Assembly: GCA_013140605.1 (NCBI GenBank)
Contig: JABFSL010000072.1
Location: 1 to 64,000, forward strand
Length of the DNA stretch: 64,000 nt
Direction of reading: 5' to 3'
Source: Anaerolineales bacterium
GTDB taxonomy: Bacteria > Chloroflexota > Anaerolineae > Anaerolineales > Villigracilaceae
Part shown: positions 17,451 through 24,191 of the stretch, piece after piece
Layout: each line of letters starts with the position of its first letter
Position numbering within the stretch: position 1 is the first letter of the stretch
The notes under the pieces: generated by a model
Database searches by the model: none
What the model was told of the DNA's origin: nothing
Seen by the model: only the letters and a program-made list of their open reading frames with translations
Position numbers and translations under genes: made by a program

Positions 17451-18662
17451 ATGTTCGATACTGGCAATACCGGTTTTATGCTGGTCGCAACCAGCCTGGT
17501 GATGTTGATGACACCCGGGCTGGCTTTTTTCTATGGTGGATTGGTTGGCCGCAGGAACGTGTTGACCATCATGTTCCAATCCTTCGTTTCGATGGGCGTG
17601 ACCACTGTTGTGTGGTATCTGGTTGGTTACTCGCTGTGTTTCAGCGGCGATGTGGGCGGAGTGATCGGAAATTTAGACAAGGCCTTTTTGCACGGCATTG
17701 ACGTGACAACACCATACGCAAGCGCCGGTATTCCACTCTTCGTTTTCATCGCCTACCAGATGATGTTCGCCATTATCACCCCGGCTTTGATCACAGGCGC
17801 GTTTGCCAACCGTGTTCGCTTTGGAGCCTACCTGCTCTTCCTGGTAGCCTGGCTAATCCTCGTCTACTTCCCAATGGTGCATATGGTCTGGGGCGGCGGT
17901 ATCCTGCAGCAATGGGGTGTTCAGGATTTCGCAGGCGGCATCGTAGTTCATAACATTGCCGGCATGGCGGCCCTGGCTTCGATCATTTTTGTTGGAAAAC
18001 GTCTGTTCCCTGATAAAGGTCCACACAGTATTCCATTGGTGGCTTTAGGCACCGGGCTGCTGTGGTTTGGCTGGTACGGATTTAACGCTGGCAGCGAGTT
18101 AAGAGTGGATGGCGTTACCGCAATCGCGTTCCTCAATACGGATATAGCGGCTTCGTTTGCGGGTGTCGTCTGGATGGTGATGGCCTGGATCTTTGAAAAG
18201 AAACCTAAATTCCTGGGGTTGTTGACCGGAGCAGTTGCCGGCCTGGCGACCATAACGCCTGCCGCAGGCTACGTCACCACCACGAGCGCGGTCCTCATCG
18301 GGTGTCTGGCCGGTGCTGTATGTTATTTTGCAGTATCCCTGAAAGCAAAAATGAAATTGGATGATGCGTTGGATGTTTGGGGCGTACACGGAGTTGGTGG
18401 ATTTCTGGGAATTGTCTGCCTCGGTCTGTGGGCGGATGCCAGCGTCAATTCGGCCGGTGTCAATGGCCTCTTTCTGGGCAATCCCACCTTCTTCTTCAAG
18501 GAACTGGCGGCTGTCGTGATCACTTCGGTGTATGCCTTCGGAATGTCTTACGGCATGTTATGGGTCATTAACAAGATCACACCTGTCAAAGTGACCAATC
18601 AGGATGAGGAAAACGGCCTGGATGACGCCCTGCACGGCGAGACCGCTTATGAGATGATCTAA
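17451..18662 (+). CDS. amt: Ammonium transporter (Amt family)
   Basis: This 403-residue inner-membrane protein has about 11 transmembrane helices and moves ammonium across the membrane. It starts in the typical way (TGFMLVATSLVMLMTPGLAFFYGGL). The twin pore histidines are both present, in DFAGGIVVHNIAG and DVWGVHGVGGFLG. A GGAGG ribosome site lies 6 bases before the ATG. No glnK/PII gene follows, which is unusual because amt and glnK are commonly paired; the next feature is a long dispersed repeat. The atypical regulator upstream may control it. Confidence 0.95.
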   Translation: MFDTGNTGFMLVATSLVMLMTPGLAFFYGGLVGRRNVLTIMFQSFVSMGVTTVVWYLVGYSLCFSGDVGGVIGNLDKAFLHGIDVTTPYASAGIPLFVFIAYQMMFAIITPALITGAFANRVRFGAYLLFLVAWLILVYFPMVHMVWGGGILQQWGVQDFAGGIVVHNIAGMAALASIIFVGKRLFPDKGPHSIPLVALGTGLLWFGWYGFNAGSELRVDGVTAIAFLNTDIAASFAGVVWMVMAWIFEKKPKFLGLLTGAVAGLATITPAAGYVTTTSAVLIGCLAGAVCYFAVSLKAKMKLDDALDVWGVHGVGGFLGIVCLGLWADASVNSAGVNGLFLGNPTFFFKELAAVVITSVYAFGMSYGMLWVINKITPVKVTNQDEENGLDDALHGETAYEMI

Positions 18663-18690
18663 CATTCGCGCTTCAACACAAAGAAACAAC

Positions 18691-18901
18691 CCGCCCCCAT
18701 CCCGACCTTCCCCCAATTGAAGAGCATAATTGGGGGAAGGAGAATGTGCTGTTTTTTATGAAAACTTAATTTCCAAGCGCAACGAGGTTTTCCTCCTCCA
18801 AATACGACTTGAAAATTACAGTTAAAACAGAAGCGCTTAAATGTCGTATTTGGGGGAGGTGCCGAAGGCGGAGGGGGCCGCACGCACGCCATCTCCCTAC
18901 A
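18691..18901. repeat. Long dispersed repeat, copy 4
   Basis: Fills most of the 332-base gap 18663-18994. It shares the CCCCCATCCC start, the CCCCCAATTGA / CAATTGGGGG inverted pair, AAGGAGAATGTGCTGT, and the CCAAATACGAC / GTCGTATTTGG arms with copy 3 at 16058. It lacks the short GCGTAGCACCCTGCGG part. Confidence 0.8.
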
Positions 18902-18994
18902 TGGACAAATAACGCAGTACAATGAATCAAGAAAAAAAGAAATCAGTCGTGCCAGGTATTTAATAAGGCTCCGCCAGCAAAAGGAAGGAATAAC

Positions 18995-19549
18995 ATGTCC
19001 CACCGTCGTAAATCAAACACAGGACTCGTTACGGTAATTGTGAGCTTTCTTTGTGTGCTTTGCGTTGGGTGTAGTATTCTGGGACTCGTACTCAGCAATG
19101 GCGGTATTCTCTCTTTCCCCACACCCACCCCGCTTCAAGTTCAAGACCCATCCTTGTCCATCCCTACTATTATTGCCCTCACTTTTTCGGCTGCGAATGC
19201 TCAAACGGCTGCGGCGTACAGTCCCACGCCTTTGGCAAGCGCAACCCTTATCCCCGCTTTGGACGCTCTGCCGACAGCCACGGTATTTATCTTTGACCTG
19301 CAAACCAGTGTGGCACAGCCAACAGACTTTTTATACTTAACCAATACGCCTTTCGTCCTAGCGACAGTACCTCCCCCAACCGCAGGTGGAGCAGTTTGTG
19401 CCTGCAGTGGCGGACTTGATTGCAAAGACTTCGCCACTCATAACCAGGCACAGGCTTGTTATGAATACTGCCGATCTCTTGGACTTGGCGATGTGCATGG
19501 ACTTGACGGAAACGATAAAGATGGGCTGGCTTGTGAAAGCCTTCCGTGA
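18995..19549 (+). CDS. Membrane-anchored protein with C-terminal Excalibur calcium-binding domain
   Basis: This 184-residue protein has an N-terminal hydrophobic segment (about 10-35, VTVIVSFLCVLCVGCSILGLVL) that may be a signal anchor or a lipoprotein signal with Cys 26. A Thr/Ala/Pro-rich stalk follows (about 40-130). The last 45 residues have DCKDFATHNQAQACYEYC and LDGNDKDGLACESLP. The DxNDKDGxxCE pattern and paired cysteines match Excalibur domains, extracellular EF-hand-like calcium sites. AAGGAAGGA precedes the ATG. An extracytoplasmic calcium-binding role is predicted. Confidence 0.82.
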   Translation: MSHRRKSNTGLVTVIVSFLCVLCVGCSILGLVLSNGGILSFPTPTPLQVQDPSLSIPTIIALTFSAANAQTAAAYSPTPLASATLIPALDALPTATVFIFDLQTSVAQPTDFLYLTNTPFVLATVPPPTAGGAVCACSGGLDCKDFATHNQAQACYEYCRSLGLGDVHGLDGNDKDGLACESLP

Positions 19550-19605
19550 TCTTTGCTAAAGTATTGCAACTCTCTTTCAAGTAGACGTTCTTCATCTGCC
19601 ATAAC

Positions 19606-19642
19606 AAAAGTGACCGTCACCTTAAAGGTGACGGTCACTTTT
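19606..19642. repeat. GTGACNGTCACC palindrome at the left edge of the A+T-rich island
   Basis: AAAAGTGACCGTCACCTT (19606-19623) and AAGGTGACGGTCACTTTT (19625-19642) form a perfect inverted repeat around one base. It lies just beyond the end of the three-gene island and belongs to the same family as the palindrome at its other end (23746-23780). It may also terminate transcription. Confidence 0.85.
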
Positions 19643-19782
19643 GGGCTCGAAACATTTAGAAGTCTTTTTAAGTGGAATAAGCAGAATTTGGATCTCCATA
19701 CTGAAAGCATTCCGGATTACAAAATCCTCTCTTATTAATGCCTTTTGGTTCAGTTTTTTGTATCTTATCTGTATTAGTCACT

Positions 19783-20829
19783 CTAAAATTTATCAGATGC
19801 AAATTTACTTTCTAAGTAGAAAACGTATCCCTTGCTACGAACCGGCAAGCTTTTTCCTTTACATTCTGTAATCTCTTTCCATTGATCTTTCATCTCGTCA
19901 ACAGACATAAGGCCATTAAATTGCGCTAGATTTCTAGCATCGTAAGCAACTAGACAAACCTCTTTAACTACTGGGTCTCTTTGAAGATATTGTTCGACTT
20001 GTGAAATACCATCACTTAATCTCGTTTCGGAATAACTAGTTGCCCCATTGCTTCCTAGCCACTTAACCTCAATGATGTAAAGAACTTCTTGACCATAAAC
20101 TCTTATTTCAATATCGGTTGCATCATCTGTTATTTTTTTTACATTTCCATAAACTACCGCGCCATCGAGGTTTTCGTCTAAATAGTTTTGCAAATTATCA
20201 TGAAACATTTTTTCTGTCTTTTTTGGAAAGCTACGCAATTTTCTTGTTTTTCTATCTTCCCAATGATCCGAAAAAGCCCCGCCAAAACGAATTCTGTTCT
20301 TATAATGGTCTTTAAGAGCAAGTTCATAATTATGAGCACTTCTGGCATATTTTTTGTGCGCCATTGGGCTGGTAGCAGGAGCAAGCGCATTTAATTCTAT
20401 AATAGTTCGACCATTCGCATAAATCACCAATTCAACGCCATTATATACATGGAAAAGGCAACAGTTATTTTCTTGCGAGAAAAATGAAATGTCTGACAAC
20501 GATAAAACAGAAAGTTTATCTAATCCCACAATAACAAAATTATGATCAATTTCAAGAATATTTTCTCCAACTTTTAGGGCTTCCAAGATTGCTTCTGAAG
20601 ACATTTTCTGAATTTCTTTTTTTGCGCTGTTGAACTCCACCTTTAATAGAAGCTCTCTATCGCCTAAATCATTCACATTTTCCCTCAAAAATACCAACAC
20701 CTGCTTGAGCAGAGTATCGATTTGGTGATGATTGATTCCAGGGATTTCCCCAACAATCCTTGTTGCAGGCACTTTGCAAACATTATTTATTGCTTCTAAA
20801 ATTAATGGAGAACTTCTAAAGCTACTCAC
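19783..20829 (-). CDS. PD-(D/E)XK-type nuclease, predicted effector of an ABC-three-component/Lamassu-like system
   Basis: This 348-residue protein has an unassigned N-terminal half (1-200). Its C-terminal domain (about 204-310) has the order of a restriction-endonuclease fold: an early helix with Glu206, Asp239 in ATDIEI, Glu254 and Lys256 in YIIEVKWL, and Gln277 in ISQVEQYL. It therefore probably cuts DNA. The GTG start at 20829 overlaps the stop of the upstream gene (GTGA), so it is translationally coupled and is the last gene of a three-gene operon. The base composition is clearly A+T-richer than the flanks. I cannot name a family for the N-terminal half. Confidence 0.8.
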   Translation of the reverse strand: MSSFRSSPLILEAINNVCKVPATRIVGEIPGINHHQIDTLLKQVLVFLRENVNDLGDRELLLKVEFNSAKKEIQKMSSEAILEALKVGENILEIDHNFVIVGLDKLSVLSLSDISFFSQENNCCLFHVYNGVELVIYANGRTIIELNALAPATSPMAHKKYARSAHNYELALKDHYKNRIRFGGAFSDHWEDRKTRKLRSFPKKTEKMFHDNLQNYLDENLDGAVVYGNVKKITDDATDIEIRVYGQEVLYIIEVKWLGSNGATSYSETRLSDGISQVEQYLQRDPVVKEVCLVAYDARNLAQFNGLMSVDEMKDQWKEITECKGKSLPVRSKGYVFYLESKFASDKF

Positions 20830-21467
20830 CCTACCCCCATATGCAATGCGTGGTAATTGTCCAAAATTTGGAAAAAGATTGACAACAAATTCTCTCTACT
20901 AAACTTTACGTTTCTATCTCTTGTCAATGTGTTAAAGCCAAATAAAATCTGAATGGTTTCATTGGACAAGAGGCTATTCAATTTCAGCGCGTGACCATAT
21001 CCCGCCACTCTTCCAGTCAAATATGTTGCTTCAGAATAAACCAAATCCAAAAGTTTCCCCCAACCTCTCTCTTCAATATATTCGGACAGCAAATAAAACA
21101 GTTGATATTTTCTTAGAAATATTTCTTCTAAAATTAATTTACTGACAATTTCTTCTCCCAGTATTGATATTTCATAGTTAACTGCTACATTACCATCTGA
21201 AGAATACTTACTATCTTTGATCAATACAAACCCGCGAAATGCCAAAACATCTACGGCATTTTGTATATTAGGATCATAGGGTCCTCTTTTGTAAGTTTCA
21301 TAACCATTAATATTCATTACTTCCCATAACAGCGAAAGAGTATCAGCCAAATAAATATACTTTTGCAATTGCAACCTCCCCAAAAGCTGCTGATGTGATT
21401 TAGCAGCCGAAAGGGCAAAAAGAACGTCTTTATATCTAAGACTCATTTTTGACATAACTATGTTCAT
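20826..21467 (-). CDS. Predicted middle component of an ABC-three-component/Lamassu-like system
   Basis: This 213-residue soluble protein has an N-terminal winged-helix-like region, LGRLQLQKYIYLADTLSLLW followed by YETYKRGPYDPNIQNAVDVL and RGFVLI. The same pattern is seen in small accessory proteins encoded beside SMC-like ATPases, including ABC-3C middle components and LmuC-type proteins. The rest is helical. The start overlaps the ATPase stop (ATGA) and its own stop overlaps the nuclease start (GTGA). Its likely role is to bridge the ATPase and the nuclease; the family assignment is by pattern and context only. Confidence 0.65.
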   Translation of the reverse strand: MNIVMSKMSLRYKDVLFALSAAKSHQQLLGRLQLQKYIYLADTLSLLWEVMNINGYETYKRGPYDPNIQNAVDVLAFRGFVLIKDSKYSSDGNVAVNYEISILGEEIVSKLILEEIFLRKYQLFYLLSEYIEERGWGKLLDLVYSEATYLTGRVAGYGHALKLNSLLSNETIQILFGFNTLTRDRNVKFSRENLLSIFFQILDNYHALHMGVG

Positions 21468-23419
21468 CCCCGTTTATAATTAAGAACGTGATTCTGATAT
21501 ACATTCACTAGCTCTGAACGATTCTTAATTTGAACATCTGACAGTTTTCCGTAATCTAACAAATTCAATACGCTTTTCTGGCGCTGTTTTCTTGGAATAT
21601 CAGACAAAATTGGACCAGCGAGGCCAGCGGGTTGCAAGTTGCCCGACGCTATTAGCGAATGCCCTTCAGAAGCAAATTCCTTAAACATATGAGCAACATT
21701 TTCAATATAGGTAATGTCGAGTGCGTTTTCAGGTGTTTCACAAACAAATGATCCCTTTGCTCCACTCAATTCTTTAGCCATTTCGATTATGGACATTCTA
21801 AAGGCAATATCTAAGAAGAACCTCTGCGCTTCAGAGCAACTCTCAGGACCCAGCCTTATTTGATCATTAAAATTTGGGACATATAGGTTTAGCTTCAAAA
21901 ACCTTACGTCTGCGTCTTTCACATCTAATTGACAATGTACTCCTAAAAAGGCAGACGCAAATGATTCATACAATTGACCCAGACGAACAATACGTTCATT
22001 AGTTACCTTAGTAAACTTAGAGTATTCCCTTTCTAGATCATCATGCAATACTTGAAAACTTCTTTCAAGTTCAAGATGTTCGTTTTGCATTTTATCGAAG
22101 TCTTTTTGAAATTGTTGGGGGCGGCTTTCAAGTAAACTATCTTCGTCATCAAGTTCCTGATAATCGGGATAGCTTTTAGATTTACTTAATAAAATACTAT
22201 TGTACTGATATTGCCATCTACTTTCATCTTTCGCAAGAAGATCAAACTCTTGCTCAAGTTTCAACAAGCTTGTTTCAATAGAAATCTTTATCTCAAGCCT
22301 ATCCTTTAACTTTGTATCTAAGTCCTTAAAAGTCTCAGTCTCTGACAAACTCGATACTTTCTTTGTCCCACAAAGTGGGCACAACCCATTTTCCACATTT
22401 TCCTGTGACTTCTTAGCTAATTCTTCAGCCTTTTCACCACAGACAGGACAAATTCTAAGATGGAGAAGTTTGTGAACAGCCAATTTGATTTCACGAGCTT
22501 CTATTTGGTCAAACTGAGACAGAATAAAAGCCTCTTCTTGTTGAGCTAATCGTCCTTGAATCTCATCTATTTCATTTGAATTAATAGAATATTCTTCATT
22601 AAGTTTATCTAAGTCCTCTTGTAGAGACGTCTTTGTGATAGCAATGTTATTGAGATGTTGCAATATATCTGTTTCTTTGCCTAACTCATCATCACTCTTC
22701 ACAATGGGTGCTACAAGAGTTTCGACATTTTCAACTTTTTGAAGAGGCAACCCTTGTAAGTCGTCATTTAGTTTATTTTTTATATAATTAATCTCAACAG
22801 CCAATCCGCGTTTTTTACTGTCAAGGTTTTTCAACTGCTTACGTTTTTCTCCAAATTCAAAATGATCGATAATGTCACTAAAAAGTAACATTATTAAACG
22901 GATTTGATTTTCAGAGTCCCAAACTAAATTAGGTCTATCTTCTGGTAAATAACAAAGTTTATGAACAAGAAAACGAAAATCATCATGGGAATCATAACCG
23001 CAACTATTTTCCAGATATTCTTTAAAAGAATCGCCTGAATCTAATTGATTTGTACTCAATTCATCATTTAGATAGAATTCCAAGAGGCGAGGAGTCCTAA
23101 ATCCTCTTTTTAGTATCAGTTTATCGTCCCCCATATAAAACTCCACTTTAACATGCGCTTCTTCAGGTGTTTTTATACGTCCATAAAAAAATTTTCTTCC
23201 CCATCGTTTGTTTTTATCAGCCTCTACTTCTTTGTCACTTTCGCCGGCGACACAATATATAATGGATTGTAAAATCGTGGTTTTTCCTAATCCGTTACCT
23301 CCCAAAACAAGAAGTCGATTATCAGTAACATTGGAAAAAATCTGCTTATCAAATAGCGGTTGATAATTTGATAGTTCAATATTTGTTATTCTCGGCAGTA
23401 CAGGAGTTCTGAATGTCAT
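21464..23419 (-). CDS. Rad50/SMC-like ATPase with zinc hook, ABC-three-component/Lamassu-like
   Basis: This 651-residue protein has the Walker A GGNGLGKTT (residues 40-48). Long coiled coils (about 190-320 and 360-480) are broken by a zinc hook with two CxxC pairs, Cys324/Cys327 and Cys347/Cys350. The C-terminal ATPase lobe has a signature-like PESCSEAQR (525-533) and a Walker B/D-loop region FVCETPENALD (558-568). In that region the usual first Asp of Walker B is replaced by Cys560. It is shorter than SbcC/Rad50 (about 1000 residues). As first gene of an overlapping operon with a middle protein and a nuclease, it is the predicted sensor and motor of an anti-phage or anti-plasmid system. Confidence 0.85.
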   Translation of the reverse strand: MTFRTPVLPRITNIELSNYQPLFDKQIFSNVTDNRLLVLGGNGLGKTTILQSIIYCVAGESDKEVEADKNKRWGRKFFYGRIKTPEEAHVKVEFYMGDDKLILKRGFRTPRLLEFYLNDELSTNQLDSGDSFKEYLENSCGYDSHDDFRFLVHKLCYLPEDRPNLVWDSENQIRLIMLLFSDIIDHFEFGEKRKQLKNLDSKKRGLAVEINYIKNKLNDDLQGLPLQKVENVETLVAPIVKSDDELGKETDILQHLNNIAITKTSLQEDLDKLNEEYSINSNEIDEIQGRLAQQEEAFILSQFDQIEAREIKLAVHKLLHLRICPVCGEKAEELAKKSQENVENGLCPLCGTKKVSSLSETETFKDLDTKLKDRLEIKISIETSLLKLEQEFDLLAKDESRWQYQYNSILLSKSKSYPDYQELDDEDSLLESRPQQFQKDFDKMQNEHLELERSFQVLHDDLEREYSKFTKVTNERIVRLGQLYESFASAFLGVHCQLDVKDADVRFLKLNLYVPNFNDQIRLGPESCSEAQRFFLDIAFRMSIIEMAKELSGAKGSFVCETPENALDITYIENVAHMFKEFASEGHSLIASGNLQPAGLAGPILSDIPRKQRQKSVLNLLDYGKLSDVQIKNRSELVNVYQNHVLNYKRG

Positions 23420-23597
23420 ATTAGTATTCCCTTGCCTTAAAAGGTTGAAATTTATTCAATTTTAGCAGAAAAGAAGGTCAAATTCCTGTCCCAGACATAG
23501 CAGTCATTCTTCTAGCTTTTTATCAATAATCTGGATAACCAGTTTCTCCTTAATTTCCAACCTGCTTCAAAACCTTCTCTGTATTCACAATAGGAAT

Positions 23598-23741
23598 TTA
23601 ATGAAGTATACCCAACAATTCCCGCAACTGTCCAATCTCATAAGTGATCTTCAAACTCCCTGGCCCCTTTTCCCCATTGGGTTGAACCAACAGGTATCGA
23701 TGCCATAGTCCATGCCGCCTTGAATATTGACCCTCATCAAA
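23598..23741 (-). pseudogene. C-terminal remnant of a HAD-superfamily (YjjG-like) hydrolase, frameshifted
   Basis: In the 450-base gap 23420-23869 the minus strand reads NIQGGMDYGIDTCWFNPMGK in one frame. It then continues in the next frame as KITYEIGQLRELLGIL before a stop at 23598. Both pieces match the C-terminus of YjjG-type HAD nucleotidases. The N-terminal part is absent: similarity stops right at the palindrome at 23746. It is a dead fragment cut by the element or by the arrival of the island. The sequence between 23420 and 23597 has no feature I can name. Confidence 0.7.
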
Positions 23742-23745
23742 CACT

Positions 23746-23780
23746 AGGTGACAGTCACTTTTAAAGTGACTGTCACCTTT
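23746..23780. repeat. GTGACAGTCACC palindrome at the right edge of the A+T-rich island
   Basis: AGGTGACAGTCACTTT and its complement AAAGTGACTGTCACCT meet at 23761-23762, followed by a T-run. Same family as 19606-19642 and 12232-12272. It truncates the HAD remnant on its left and touches the duplicated nrdJ tail on its right. Confidence 0.85.
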
Positions 23781-23793
23781 TTTTAACTATATT

Positions 23794-23868
23794 AGCACTC
23801 ACTAAACCCACAAGCATAGCACTCGGGCGCACGTTGCTCGGGCAGCCTTCATCATTCACTACAGCCGC
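23794..23868 (-). pseudogene. Duplicated 3' end of nrdJ (fragment)
   Basis: CACTCACTAAACCCACAAGC and the following sequence repeat the last ~60 bases of nrdJ (24194-24253), including the GCAGCCTTC.TCATTCACTACAG part. An extra run of about 15 bases disrupts the CxxC codons. The copy is not translated as part of any gene. Together with the real nrdJ end it brackets the small gene 23870-24094. Confidence 0.75.
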
Positions 23869-23869
23869 T

Positions 23870-24094
23870 TTACGCCCGCACAGCGCGAATTTCAGCGTCA
23901 ATATCTTCCTGTGTAATGTTAAATTCTTTCACAGTGGCGCGTGCGTCTTCGAGGGCATCCTTGAAATCATCCCTGACCTTTTCTTCATTCGGTAAACTAA
24001 TCTTGAGAAAGCGGACAAATGCCAAAACATCCGCCTGACGGGATTCTGGCAGGGTGGCAATTTCACGCAAAAGAGTTTCTTCAAAAGTGGTCAT
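23870..24094 (-). CDS. Small antitoxin-like (DUF2281/VapB-like) protein, orphan
   Basis: This 74-residue acidic protein has the pattern LLREIATLPESRQADVLAFVRFLK and a C-terminal TQEDIDAEIRAVRA. The same layout is common among small antitoxin-like proteins of the DUF2281/VapB kind encoded before PIN toxins. GAGGTGAAAT precedes its ATG. No toxin gene follows: downstream lie the duplicated nrdJ tail and a palindrome. Its position between two copies of the nrdJ 3' end suggests it arrived by a duplication or insertion at that site. The functional assignment is tentative. Confidence 0.55.
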   Translation of the reverse strand: MTTFEETLLREIATLPESRQADVLAFVRFLKISLPNEEKVRDDFKDALEDARATVKEFNITQEDIDAEIRAVRA

Positions 24095-24132
24095 ATTTCA
24101 CCTCGATTTCAATTATACAACCTCTATTCCAA

Positions 24133-24183
24133 AAACCTCGGAGGTCTCGCGTAGCGCCCTGTGGGTAAAGACCTCCGAGGTTT
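24133..24183. terminator. Hairpin terminator downstream of nrdJ
   Basis: AAACCTCGGAGGTCT (24133-24147) pairs with AGACCTCCGAGGTTT (24169-24183). On the minus strand the right end is followed by a T-rich TTTGGAATAG, so it can end nrdJ transcription. Confidence 0.75.
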
Positions 24184-24191
24184 CTTTCATT

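Noticed and set aside
13585..18901. Repeated intergenic sequences considered as a CRISPR array
   Set aside because: Copies are hundreds to thousands of bases apart, palindromic and separated by genes, with no regular spacers or cas genes.
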